Counted from the first letter of the stretch, positions 48,884 through 57,310 are shown. The stretch: DNA of 64,000 bases from Streptomyces wedmorensis (GCF_000716445.1 NZ_JNWK01000049.1:25367-89366); one strand, 5' to 3'. Notes: generated from the sequence alone by a model not told the origin. Numbers and translations are program-made.

Positions 48884-51328
48884 ATGACGTCCCGATCCAC
48901 GCTGACGGCCTGGCTGGCCGGCCTCGACGCCCCACGGCTATCGCGCGTGCTCGGGATACGGAAGGACGCCGTGGCGCCACCGGAGCCACGTTCCGTGGAG
49001 GAGTCGGCGGAACGTCTTCTGCGGCCAGGCTCGGTGGCACTCGTCCTGCCACAGCTACCGCGGCCCTGCCTCCAAGTGGCCGAGGCCCTGGCCGCCTTGG
49101 GAACTCCCCTGTCGCGCGGCGCCCTGGCGAGGGCGCTGGGAGCGACGGCACCCACTGCCGCTCGGGAACTGGACGCCGTTCTGGAGGCTCTGGCCGATCA
49201 CGCACTGGTCTGGCCGGACGGCGACGGGAACCTCCACATGGCCGCCCCCTTGTGGCAGGCGTGGGACGCGCCTCTCGGGCTGGACGCACCGCTGGAGGAG
49301 CTGCTGGAAGGTGTGACCTCCGAGGAGCTGCGCGGCATGCTCGTGGCACTGGGCATCAAGCCGCCCGGCACCAGGCAGCAGCGCACGGCCGCCGTCCTGG
49401 AACACCATGGCGATCCGCAGCGCGTCGCCGCGGTGATCACGAAGGCCCCTTCGGCCGCCCGGCAGCTGCTGGAGCGACAGGCGGAGTCCCCACCACAGCA
49501 CACGGAATTCGTCGTGTTCGGAGCCTCCACGGCCGATGTCCCACCGGGTGAGCGATGGGCCCTGGACAGGGGGTTCCTGATCCGCGACCGCCACGGATAC
49601 GGGCCGGCCCGCATGCCCGCCGAAGTGACACTCGCGCTGCGCGGGCCAGACTGGCGTGCGCCGTTCGATCCCGTACCGCCCGTGGCGGAGCTGGTGCCCG
49701 TCCCCGCGGTGGAGGTGGACCGGGAGGCGACCGCAGCCGCCACGGCCTTCGCGACCCACGCCACATCGGTCCTGTCGGCCTGCTCTGCGGCTCCACCGGC
49801 CCGGCTGAAATCCGGCGGGATCGGCGCGCGTGAACTGAGGCGGATCGGCAAGGCCGCGCAGGCCGACGACGCAGTAGTACGCATCACCCTGGAGATCGCC
49901 CACTCGGTCGGGTTGCTGGGCGCCGACGGCGACCGCATCGCACCCACCGCGGTATACGACGCCTGGGCCGTGCAGGAACCGGCAGCGCAGTTCGCCGACC
50001 TGCTTCACGCATGGTGGAACCTGCAGTTCACTCCCTCGCAGTCCCGCGACGAGGACGACAAGTCGCTTGCTGCCGTGGCCGGGGTTCCTCGCTGCAGCGC
50101 CTGCCTGCAGGCTCGGCGCGGGGTGCTCGCAGCGGCGGCAACGCTTCCCGAGGGCCAGGGTGTACGGGTCGGCACCGATCTGGGTCCGCTCGCCGCCTGG
50201 CACCGTCCGCTCGCTCATCCGTCGTTCCACGACGAGACGCCCTTCGCCGCGACGGTCCGCGAGGCCGAACTGACGGGCGTCATCGCCCGAGGCGCTCTCT
50301 CCCGGCTCGGTGCGGCCCTGGTGACCGGCGACCGGGAGGAACTGGCCGCCGCATGTCGACGGCTGCTTCCGGAGGCCACGAGAACGGCCCGGTTCGGCAG
50401 CGACCTCACCGCCATCGTCACCGGTACGCCCTCCGCACGCCTGGCCGAGCTCCTGGATTCGACCGCCGACCGGGAGACCAGCGGCACGGCCTCGGTATGG
50501 CGGTTCAGCGGCGACAGCATCCGCCGCGCCCTGGACACCGGTCGTGCTCCGGACGAGATCTCGGCCGAGCTGACCGCGGTCGCCGACGGGCCCCTGCCGC
50601 AGCCCCTGTCCTATCTCGTCGCCGACGCCGCCCGCCGTCACGGCCGTATGCGCATCGCCCCCGCCGCCTGCGTCATCCACAGCGACGAACCCACGCTCCT
50701 GGCCGAGCTCGCCGCCCACCGGGCACTCGCCGCACTCGGGCTGCGGCAGCTCGCCCCGACGGTGCTCGTCAGCGGCAGCTCGCCCGACAAGACCCTCGCC
50801 GCGCTCCGGGACCAGGGCTATGCGCCCGTCACCGAGGCCGCGGACGGGACCGTACGCATCGAGAAGGTGCCGCCTCGACGGGCCGCCGCCGTTCCGGCCC
50901 CTCGGAAGGCCACCACGAAGGCCACCACGAAGGCCGGGACCGGACGCCCAGCACACCGAACGGCGCCGGCGCCCGCCGCAGTCGCCCCCTACGCTCTGGC
51001 GGTCCGGCTGCTGGCCACCCCGCCGACCGCTCCGGAACCCGACCCATTCGGCAACGGAGTCCCCTTCGGCACGGACACCGAGGAGATCGTCGCCGGATAC
51101 GCAAAGCAGCTGACGTACACCGACGTCCGCCAGCTCGCCCACGCCATCGACACGGGCACGGCCATCACCGTCGAGTACGTCGCCACCACGGGCAGCCGCA
51201 CCGTCCGTACCCTCAGCGGCCTCGACCTCGACCCGCCCTACCTCGAAGCCTGGTGCCACCTTCGGGACGCCGAGCGTGTCTTCACCCTCTCCCGCATCCA
51301 CGGCGTCATGCCGCCAGCGCATGACTGA
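48884..51328 (+). CDS. helicase-associated (XPB/Ssl2-like) protein with C-terminal WYL-like domain
   Basis: 814 residues from ATG 48884 (MTSRSTLTAWLAGLD). The region about 480-690 (LDTGRAPDEISAEL, SYLVADAARRHGRMRIAPAACVIHSDEP) matches the helicase-C_3/XPB-like family of actinobacterial helicase-associated proteins. A Lys/Thr/Ala-rich linker (PRKATTKATTKAGTG) follows, then a WYL-like module near the end (AITVEYVATTGSRTVRTLSG). No ATPase motor (no Walker A, no DEAH) is present, so it cannot be a helicase by itself. A Cys-x-x-Cys pair is present (RCSACLQ). WYL modules often sense nucleic acid or nucleotides in defence and repair regulators. It is the main gene between the two tRNA-Ser repeats; an antiphage or DNA-damage role is only a guess. 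Confidence 0.82.
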   Translation: MTSRSTLTAWLAGLDAPRLSRVLGIRKDAVAPPEPRSVEESAERLLRPGSVALVLPQLPRPCLQVAEALAALGTPLSRGALARALGATAPTAARELDAVLEALADHALVWPDGDGNLHMAAPLWQAWDAPLGLDAPLEELLEGVTSEELRGMLVALGIKPPGTRQQRTAAVLEHHGDPQRVAAVITKAPSAARQLLERQAESPPQHTEFVVFGASTADVPPGERWALDRGFLIRDRHGYGPARMPAEVTLALRGPDWRAPFDPVPPVAELVPVPAVEVDREATAAATAFATHATSVLSACSAAPPARLKSGGIGARELRRIGKAAQADDAVVRITLEIAHSVGLLGADGDRIAPTAVYDAWAVQEPAAQFADLLHAWWNLQFTPSQSRDEDDKSLAAVAGVPRCSACLQARRGVLAAAATLPEGQGVRVGTDLGPLAAWHRPLAHPSFHDETPFAATVREAELTGVIARGALSRLGAALVTGDREELAAACRRLLPEATRTARFGSDLTAIVTGTPSARLAELLDSTADRETSGTASVWRFSGDSIRRALDTGRAPDEISAELTAVADGPLPQPLSYLVADAARRHGRMRIAPAACVIHSDEPTLLAELAAHRALAALGLRQLAPTVLVSGSSPDKTLAALRDQGYAPVTEAADGTVRIEKVPPRRAAAVPAPRKATTKATTKAGTGRPAHRTAPAPAAVAPYALAVRLLATPPTAPEPDPFGNGVPFGTDTEEIVAGYAKQLTYTDVRQLAHAIDTGTAITVEYVATTGSRTVRTLSGLDLDPPYLEAWCHLRDAERVFTLSRIHGVMPPAHD

Positions 51329-51393
51329 GGCCCCGGGCGCGTGATGATCAGCGGGAGCGTCGCCGCTGGGCGCCCTACGTCCGGCAGCCTCCA

Positions 51394-51434
51394 TGCATCA
51401 ACATTGATGTACTTGGCGCACATTTTGATATACG
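51394..51434 (+). promoter_or_regulatory. vapBC promoter and operator
   Basis: A near-perfect palindrome (51394-51411, arms TGCATCAA and TTGATGTA around CA, 7 of 8 pairs) overlaps a -35-like TTGATG (51405-51410). A -10-like TATACG at 51429-51434 follows 18 bp later, and a related half-site TTTGATATAC lies at 51424-51433. Autorepression by the VapBC complex is the usual scheme for the family. Confidence 0.7.
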
Positions 51435-51447
51435 GCGAGGTGCACCG

Positions 51448-51663
51448 ATGAGCCGCACAGTGATCGATCTCGACGACGAACTGCTGGCCGAGGTGGCAAA
51501 GGCCCTCGGAACAGGCACCAAGAAGGAGACCGTCAACACCGCCTCGCGTGAGGTACTGGAGAACCGGCGCAGAGCACTCGCGCTCACTCGCCTGCGCGCG
51601 GCGGCAGGCGAGGGGGCCTTCGCCCTTGAGCTCTTCGAGGACAAGAGGAATTACCGTCGGTGA
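51448..51663 (+). CDS. vapB: VapB-type antitoxin
   Basis: 71 residues. The N-terminus MSRTVIDLDDELLAEVAKAL followed by TKKETVNTASREVLENRRR is the ribbon-helix-helix-like DUF2191/VapB antitoxin pattern. The C-terminal half (GAFALELFEDKRNYRR) would wrap the toxin. It overlaps the toxin start by four bases (GTGA). It neutralises the downstream PIN toxin and represses their shared promoter (family knowledge). Confidence 0.9.
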   Translation: MSRTVIDLDDELLAEVAKALGTGTKKETVNTASREVLENRRRALALTRLRAAAGEGAFALELFEDKRNYRR

Positions 51664-52082
51664 ACTCGGCCCAGTTCCTCATCGACACCAGCGCCCTCGC
51701 CCGGTTCCTGCGCGGTGATGCCGAACAGTACGGATGGGACCAGGCCGCAGCGGCAGGTCTCATCGCGACCTGCCCGATCACCGAACTCGAGTTCTTCTAC
51801 AGCGCCCGCTCCGCCGCAGACCGCGCGCAGGGAATCGAAGACCTGCGTCTCCTCCTCGGGTGGGTCCCTGTGGACGATCGGGCATACAGCCGGGCCCGGC
51901 AGGTCCAGGAAGCCCTGACCGAACGAGGTCAGCACCGCAGCGCAGGGGCAGTCGACCTGGTCGTGGCCGCCACCGCCGAGCTCCAGGGCCTCACTCTCCT
52001 GCACCGCGACCGCGATTTCGAACGCATCGCCTCTATCACCGGCCAAGCCCTCCAGTGGTACGGGCCTGACGCCGGCAAGTGA
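51660..52082 (+). CDS. vapC: VapC-type PIN-domain toxin
   Basis: 140 residues from GTG 51660. PIN nuclease residues are visible: D in FLIDTSALARFL, E in CPITELEFFYSAR, D in SAGAVDLVVAATAE and D in LLHRDRDFERIA, the acidic quartet that holds Mg2+. VapC toxins cleave tRNA or rRNA when freed from VapB. The gene is the last complete one before the displaced tRNA-Ser fragment, so the pair may stabilise the island. Confidence 0.92.
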   Translation: MNSAQFLIDTSALARFLRGDAEQYGWDQAAAAGLIATCPITELEFFYSARSAADRAQGIEDLRLLLGWVPVDDRAYSRARQVQEALTERGQHRSAGAVDLVVAATAELQGLTLLHRDRDFERIASITGQALQWYGPDAGK

Positions 52083-52207
52083 CCGTCACGGTCTCGGTTC
52101 TGGTCTCATTCGCCCCCCCTGCCCGGCCCCGTCCGGACTGGGCCACCCCGAACACCCCGCCGCAGGTCATGACGTCCCCGACCCCCGCCGGACCCCGTAT
52201 GAACATG

Positions 52208-52259
52208 TGGAAAGCGTGTTGGGGGCAACCTCACGAGTTCGAATCTCGTATCCTCCGCC
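52208..52259 (+). repeat. displaced 3' half of tRNA-Ser (right att-like copy)
   Basis: 52 bp matching 48556-48609 apart from two missing C residues. It contains the anticodon-loop end, variable arm, T-arm and acceptor strand, but no 5' half, so it cannot fold as a tRNA. It is the expected scar of integration into the 3' end of tRNA-Ser. The flanks 52083-52207 and 52260-52384 hold nothing else I can name. Confidence 0.85.
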
Positions 52260-52384
52260 GGCCCTCTGGCGTTTCCTCGTCTCGGTCCACGTCTCCGTCA
52301 GCGGCCGCCGCGCCCTGCGGCGAGGGTCGTTCGGGCGGGAGGCATCGCCATGCGGAACCAGGGTGACGAGCGCAATCTGATGGC

Positions 52385-52921
52385 ATGAGCGGAAGCAAGC
52401 CCACCGGCCCGCCGCCAGGACCGCAGCGGGGCCCGTCGTTTCCTTCCTCGGCTTCCTCGGCGGCTCCGTCGCCGCGCAGGAAGGTCTTCAGCCATGCCGC
52501 GGCGGCGCTCGTCGGGCTCCTGGTCGGTGTGCTCATCGGCGTAGTGGGATCGGGGGGCAACGCCGCGGACGCCCCTACCGCCACCCAGACCGTGACGGCC
52601 ACTCCCCAAGCCGCCCAGACGCCCCCGGCCGCCCCGGCTTCGCAGCCTGCCACCAGCGCGCCGCAGCAGAACCGCACACCCGCGACGGAGATCCCCGGCG
52701 ACGGCGTCTTCCTCGTGGGCAAGGACATTCAACCGGGGACGTACCGAAGCGACGGCAAGGACAACACCCTCTGCTACTGGGCACGGCTGAGCGACACCAC
52801 CGGCGAGCTGGGCGACATCATCGCCAACGGAAACGCCGCAGGACAGGCCATCATCAAGATCGACAGCGGCGACAAGGCGTTCCAGACCTCCGACTGCAAA
52901 CCCTGGCGGCGCATCGGTTGA
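52385..52921 (+). CDS. single-pass membrane protein with Pro-rich linker and small extracellular domain
   Basis: 178 residues. A proline/serine-rich cytoplasmic N-terminus (about 1-35) precedes one membrane helix (AAAALVGLLVGVLIGVVGSGG) and a Thr/Ala/Pro/Gln-rich spacer. A C-terminal domain of about 75 residues follows (GVFLVGKDIQPGTYRSDGK, then CYWARLSDTTGELGDIIANG, ending TSDCKPWRRIG). This last domain, with two cysteines, is common in Streptomyces exported proteins of unknown function. Start ATG 52385. Confidence 0.8.
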   Translation: MSGSKPTGPPPGPQRGPSFPSSASSAAPSPRRKVFSHAAAALVGLLVGVLIGVVGSGGNAADAPTATQTVTATPQAAQTPPAAPASQPATSAPQQNRTPATEIPGDGVFLVGKDIQPGTYRSDGKDNTLCYWARLSDTTGELGDIIANGNAAGQAIIKIDSGDKAFQTSDCKPWRRIG

Positions 52922-52950
52922 GGCCGGCCCGCTCGATCGCCCGCCCTGGC

Positions 52951-53099
52951 GGTGGTCGGTGGTCGGTGGTCAGTGGTCAGTGGTCGGTGGTCGGTGGTCG
53001 GTGGTCGTTCGACGATGGTTCGGTGGTCGGTGGTCGGTGGTCGGTGGTCGGTGATCGGTGATCGGTGATCGGTGATCGTCTGACGGTGGTTCGGTGATC
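52951..53099. repeat. two-level tandem repeat: 7-bp units in a 71-bp period
   Basis: Eight GGTGGTC-type heptamers (52951-53006), a 15-nt spacer, eight more heptamers ending in GGTGATC variants (53022-53077), a second 15-nt spacer (53078-53092) and one last GGTGATC. The two spacers are similar (GTTCGACGATGGTTC and GTCTGACGGTGGTTC), so the array is a 71-bp duplication of a heptamer block. It lies directly upstream of the kinase promoter region. Confidence 0.92.
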
Positions 53100-53196
53100 G
53101 TGATCTCGTCCCGTGGGCGGGTGCGGACCGATAGCGTCTGTCGCGGGCGTGTGGGGTGGGGACCACCGCGCCGGGCGCGAGGGGAGCGTGGGGGGG

Positions 53197-55059
53197 ATGC
53201 AGCCGCTGGCAGCGGACGATCCGCGGCAGGTGGGCGAGTACCGGTTGCTGCGGCAGCTCGGGGCCGGAGGGATGGGCCGGGTGTACCTCGGCCGGACCGC
53301 GGGCGGGCGGACCGTGGCCGTGAAGGTGGTGCGCCGCGACCTCGCCGAGGACTCCGAGTTCCGGGCCCGGTTCCGGCAGGAGGTGGCGGCCGCGCGGCGG
53401 GTCGGCGGCACCTGGACCGCACCGGTCCTGGACGCGGACACCGAGGGCGAGCGCCCTTGGGTGGCCACCGGCTACGTCGCCGGGCCCTCCCTCACCGCCG
53501 CGGTACACGAGTTCGGACCGCTGCCCGAGCCGGCCGTACGCACCCTCGGCGTCGGCCTCGCCGAGGCGCTCACCCATGTGCACGGCCTCGGGCTGGTGCA
53601 CCGCGACGTCAAACCGTCCAACGTGCTGCTGACCTTCGACGGGCCGCGCCTGATCGACTTCGGCATCACCCGCGCCCTGGACGCCACCACCGTGCTCACC
53701 CAGTCCGGTCAGGTGTTCGGCTCGCCGGGCTTCATGTCGCCCGAGCAGGCGAACGGACTGCCCGCCGGACCCGCCAGCGACGTCTTCTCCCTCGGCGCCG
53801 TACTCGCGTACGCGACGACCGGCACACCGCCGTTCGGCTCCGGCGTGAGCGCGCCCGTCCTCCTCTACCGGGTCCTGCACGAGGAGCCCGACCTCTCCGA
53901 ACTGACCGGCCCCCTCCACTCCCTCGTCCGTGACTGCCTGTCCAAGGACCCGTCCGCCCGCCCCGCCCTCGGACGGCTGCGGGAACTGCTGGACACCGAC
54001 AGCACGGCCGCCACCCGCCTGGGCGGCGGTGACTGGCTGCCGCCCGCGCTGGCGGCGGCGGTCGGGCGCAGCGCCGTAGAGCTGTTGGACCTGGAGGGTG
54101 AGGACGAGGACGAGAGAGACGGCGACGAAGGCGCCGGGGAGGGGCCGGTTGCCGAGGCGGCGGGGTCGGCGGGGTCGGCGGGGTTGACCGCGGCGGCGGA
54201 CGGCGTTCCCAGTGCGGATGGCGTCCCCGGTGCAGGTGGTGTCCCCGGTGCAGGTGGGACCCCGCCGCTCGCCCCGCCCGGATTCGGTCCGCCGACCGTG
54301 GGGCCCGTGGGGGCGGTCGGGCCGTACGCGCCGACGCCGGTCTCGACGCCGGCGATGCCGAACCACCGGCCCTACGCGCGGCGACCGCGCGGACGGAGGG
54401 CGTACGGGGTGCCGGTGGCCGTGCTGGTCGGCGTACTGGCGCTGGGCGGCGGGTACCTGCTGGTCCAGCAGATACGGGAGAGCTACCGGGAGGCGGCCGC
54501 GTCGGACTCCGGAGGGAAGACTCCTACCGGGGGGAGGACGACGACCGCCGCCCCCGATCCGAAGAGCCCCGACCCGACGGGTCTCGAATCGACGGGTCCC
54601 GAATCGACGGGTCCCGGATCGAAGACTCCGGGGCCGACCGACGGCGGTTCCGATGGGAGCAGTGACAGCCCCGCGCCCGACGACACCGACACGGTGCCGG
54701 GACCGAACATCATCCCGACGAAGTTCCTCGGGACGTGGGTCGGCGAGGGCAAGGACGCGTACGGGGACCGCACCACCGTCACCCTCACCATCGTCCAGTC
54801 GGCGCAGAGCGAGGAGAAGAGCAAGGTCCGCACCGAGACGCCGGGGGCCGGCACCTGGTGCGAAGCCGCGTGGACGCTCACCGACGCCGACGAGAGCCGG
54901 GCCTCCTACGCGTCCCGGGTGACCCGCGCCGCGCCCGGCGACGCGTGCGTCGACGACGAGTCGATCTACCGCCTGATCACGATGCAGCCGGACGGCACAC
55001 TCCACTACATGGACCTTCTGAAGCAGGAGCGGTACACGATCCTGCGGAAGAAGACGTGA
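53197..55059 (+). CDS. membrane Ser/Thr protein kinase (PknB/Hanks type)
   Basis: 620 residues from ATG 53197. Kinase domain at about 1-270: Gly-loop LGAGGMGRVY (21-30), catalytic Lys in VAVKVV (K43), HRDVKPSN (135-142), DFG (154-156), GSPGFMSPEQ. A long low-complexity juxtamembrane part (VPGAGG repeats, then Pro-rich) leads to one membrane helix (GVPVAVLVGVLALGGGYLLV) and an extracellular Pro/Ser/Thr-rich stalk. The end is a lipocalin-like or small beta domain of about 110 residues (KFLGTWVGEGKDAYGDRTTVTLTI) with two cysteines. No PASTA repeats, so the signal differs from that of PknB. A -10-like TAGCGT is at 53132, just after the tandem repeat. Confidence 0.93.
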   Translation: MQPLAADDPRQVGEYRLLRQLGAGGMGRVYLGRTAGGRTVAVKVVRRDLAEDSEFRARFRQEVAAARRVGGTWTAPVLDADTEGERPWVATGYVAGPSLTAAVHEFGPLPEPAVRTLGVGLAEALTHVHGLGLVHRDVKPSNVLLTFDGPRLIDFGITRALDATTVLTQSGQVFGSPGFMSPEQANGLPAGPASDVFSLGAVLAYATTGTPPFGSGVSAPVLLYRVLHEEPDLSELTGPLHSLVRDCLSKDPSARPALGRLRELLDTDSTAATRLGGGDWLPPALAAAVGRSAVELLDLEGEDEDERDGDEGAGEGPVAEAAGSAGSAGLTAAADGVPSADGVPGAGGVPGAGGTPPLAPPGFGPPTVGPVGAVGPYAPTPVSTPAMPNHRPYARRPRGRRAYGVPVAVLVGVLALGGGYLLVQQIRESYREAAASDSGGKTPTGGRTTTAAPDPKSPDPTGLESTGPESTGPGSKTPGPTDGGSDGSSDSPAPDDTDTVPGPNIIPTKFLGTWVGEGKDAYGDRTTVTLTIVQSAQSEEKSKVRTETPGAGTWCEAAWTLTDADESRASYASRVTRAAPGDACVDDESIYRLITMQPDGTLHYMDLLKQERYTILRKKT

Positions 55060-55281
55060 GGCATGCGGGTGTCCCGTCCTGACTCGACCAAGCTGTGGAG
55101 AGACGGCGTTGGCCGGTCTTGAGGGTGGGTGAAGCCGAAGCGCCCCCTGCCCTCAGGACCGGGTTACGGCTCGGGGGCGAGCAGGAACCGTTCACCCCGT
55201 CCGCCCGTCATCTCCACCGGAGTCGCCACAGTTCAGCTCGACACGCCGTTCGCTCTGCACCGCCGAGGCCCGAGGAGATCC

Positions 55282-56118
55282 ATGGTCGACACCGTCAACT
55301 CACTGGCCACCCGCGTCCACGAACTGCTGGTGGCGCACCTGACGAACGCCGCCGCCGAGATGGTGGCGGAGCTGGACGTCATCTCCTCGTTCGCGCGTGA
55401 CCACTTCGGTGCCCCGCAGCGCGTCGACGTCGCCGCGGGTCTCCACGACGTGGCCGCACGTGCCACGGCGCTCGGCCCCGAGGGCACCTGGCTCGTCGCG
55501 GCGGCCCATTCGACCCTCAGCGGCATGGCCGTCCTCCGCGGGCAGGCCGACCAGGCGATCTTCCACCTCGACGCCGCCGTGACCGCCGGCTACAACGACT
55601 GCGTGGCGCTCCACGTCGCCCCCGTACGCCCGCTGCACCACGACCCCCGCTTCCAGGCCCTGTACCAGCGCATGCGGGTCACCCAGGCGGACCTCGACGA
55701 GTTCTTCTGGCTGCATCAGGAAATGCAGACCATGTCGAGGGAGTCCCAGGACGCGACCGTCGACAACATCGGCCGCCTCGACACCGGAATCTCCCTGCTC
55801 CCCCAGGCCCCCCTGCCCACCCGCGAACCGAACACCCTCGGGGTCTGGGTCACCCGCATCGAACTCGCCGCCGTCCAGACCGCGCTCCAACAGGCCGCCA
55901 TGAAAGCGGAGTTCCAGCGCAGCTCCGGCAACACCAGCCTCAGCCTCATCGACGACTCCTGGGACTATCCCCGCGCCCGGCTCGACGCCTGGCACGCCGA
56001 CGACCTGGACACCCGGCGCCGACAAGCCGCCGAGGCCCGGGCCTTCGTCGAACGCCCGGGCCTCGGCACCACACTCGCACCCTGCCCACCGCTGGGCTCG
56101 ATCCGGTACCCGGCCTGA
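55282..56118 (+). CDS. hypothetical cytoplasmic protein, partly TPR-like
   Basis: 278 residues from ATG 55282 with AGGAG ahead. No signal peptide or membrane segment. The middle (AIFHLDAAVTAGYNDCVALH, then LHHDPRFQALYQRM) resembles the end-of-group unit of tetratricopeptide proteins. The N-terminus is helical. The C-terminus ends in a Pro/Gly-rich tail. I do not recognise a family and cannot assign a role. It lies 222 bp downstream of the kinase gene on the same strand and could be a target or partner, which is speculation. Confidence 0.7.
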   Translation: MVDTVNSLATRVHELLVAHLTNAAAEMVAELDVISSFARDHFGAPQRVDVAAGLHDVAARATALGPEGTWLVAAAHSTLSGMAVLRGQADQAIFHLDAAVTAGYNDCVALHVAPVRPLHHDPRFQALYQRMRVTQADLDEFFWLHQEMQTMSRESQDATVDNIGRLDTGISLLPQAPLPTREPNTLGVWVTRIELAAVQTALQQAAMKAEFQRSSGNTSLSLIDDSWDYPRARLDAWHADDLDTRRRQAAEARAFVERPGLGTTLAPCPPLGSIRYPA

Positions 56119-56159
56119 GGAGGGCCGGGTAGGGCGGGCGGGACTGGGGCCTGTCAGGG

Positions 56160-56275
56160 CGGGTGGGACCCGGGCCTGCCGGGGCAGGCGGGGCAGGCGG
56201 GGCAGACGGAACCGGGACCTGCCGGGCCGGGCCGACGCGGGCCGATCCGATCCGATCCGATCCGGCCCGGCCCCG
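56160..56275. repeat. low-complexity GC repeats including GATCC pentamers
   Basis: Short tandem GCAGGCGGG-type repeats (about 56185-56208) followed by four to five GATCC pentamers (about 56240-56262). No gene is visible in the intergenic interval 56119-56307. Confidence 0.75.
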
Positions 56276-56307
56276 CCCTGCCCGGTCCCCGGTGGGCTCC
56301 GTCGCCG

Positions 56308-57303
56308 CTACCGCGCCCAGGGCAGGGCGCGGGTGCCGTCCGTGCCGGGAACGGAGGCGACTCCGTCCGCGCGCATGGCGACATGGGCCTCGGCCGCCTC
56401 CGGCGCGTGGATACGGCGGACCACGCCGGGCGCGAGGACGAACGTCCGACCGGCCTCGACCTTCTCCGTGACGGCCCCGCAGCTGACCTCAAGGGCGCCG
56501 GCGGTCACCGTCCACACCTGCTCGCGGCTGATGACGTGCTCGGGCCCGGTCTGACCGGCCGCCATCTCGACCGTCCACGTGCTGAGTTCCGCGCTGCCGC
56601 GACTGGGAGCCGCAAGACCGGTCATACGGGCGTTCGGGGACGCGGTGACGTTCTCGTCGGTGGGGGTGATCACGGACAGGGCCGGGACGCCGGGCCCGCC
56701 CGGCAGGTCCACCACAGCCGCCGTGTCCACCGCAGCCACCGTGTCGACCTCATCCGCCGTGTCGACCGCAGCCTCCGCGTCGTCCACAGCCGCCGTGTCC
56801 ACCGCATCCGACACGCCCGTCGCCGCGCCCGTCGCCGCATCCGGCGCGTCCTCAGCCACCGCCGGATCCGGCGTCGCCCATTCCACGAGCTGGACGACGA
56901 CGCCGTTGGGGTCGGTCAACTGGAAGAGGCGTTCGCCCCAGGGCTCTTCGCGCAGCGGCATGGTGATGGGGGCGCCGGCGGCGGCGAGGCGCCGCTCCTC
57001 GGCTTCGATGCCGGAGACGGTGAGGGCGAGGATCAGCCCCGCTGCCTGCTGGTCGCGCTGTTCGGGCGGGAGCACTTCGCTGCCGCTGCGGAGCAGCACG
57101 ATGTCGGCGGCGGCGTCGCCGCGGCTCAGGGATACGAAGCCCTCGGCGGCCATGGCGACCTCGTACCCGAGGTGCGTACGGAAGAAGTCGCGCGAGGCGT
57201 CCACGTCGGCGACGGTCAGGGACAGCGTGGAGGTGGTGACGTTCAGGGTGACTCCTGACGAGAGGGGAGTGGAACGGCGAGGAGGTGACCCCGCTCGTTC
57301 CAT
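56308..57303 (-). CDS. VOC (glyoxalase/bleomycin resistance) - cupin fusion protein
   Basis: 331 residues. N-terminal VOC domain (about 18-145: STLSLTVADVDASRDFFRTHLGY, IVLLRSGSE, ERLFQLTDPNGVVVQLVEW) joined by an Asp/Ala/Val-rich linker of about 65 residues (VDTAAVDDAEAAVDTADEVD) to a C-terminal cupin (about 230-325: TGPEHVISREQVWTVTAGALEVSCG, GRTFVLAPGVVRRIHAP). The canonical cupin His-x-His is not obvious. VOC and cupin domains bind metals and small molecules; a detoxifying or ligand-sequestering role fits the divergent TetR gene. Start ATG 57301-57303. The fusion of these two domains in one chain is uncommon. Confidence 0.87.
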   Translation of the reverse strand: MERAGSPPRRSTPLSSGVTLNVTTSTLSLTVADVDASRDFFRTHLGYEVAMAAEGFVSLSRGDAAADIVLLRSGSEVLPPEQRDQQAAGLILALTVSGIEAEERRLAAAGAPITMPLREEPWGERLFQLTDPNGVVVQLVEWATPDPAVAEDAPDAATGAATGVSDAVDTAAVDDAEAAVDTADEVDTVAAVDTAAVVDLPGGPGVPALSVITPTDENVTASPNARMTGLAAPSRGSAELSTWTVEMAAGQTGPEHVISREQVWTVTAGALEVSCGAVTEKVEAGRTFVLAPGVVRRIHAPEAAEAHVAMRADGVASVPGTDGTRALPWAR

Positions 57304-57310
57304 CGGACGA

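Larger units (their letters stand above)
48610..52207. mobile_element. tRNA-Ser-bounded island, recombinase absent
   Basis: 3.6 kb between the two att-like repeats, carrying the helicase-associated/WYL gene and vapBC. No integrase, excisionase or replication gene is present, so it is either a decayed integrative element or a cargo segment mobilised in trans. The boundary is inferred from the duplicated tRNA sequence only. Confidence 0.6.

Noticed and set aside
48610..52207. Integrase or excisionase gene in the island
   Set aside because: Neither strand shows the tyrosine recombinase R-H-R-Y pattern or a serine recombinase N-terminus.
52951..53099. Heptamer array as CRISPR or telomere-like sequence
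   Set aside because: Spacers are only 15 nt and similar to each other, units are 7 bp, and no cas gene is present; it is a minisatellite.
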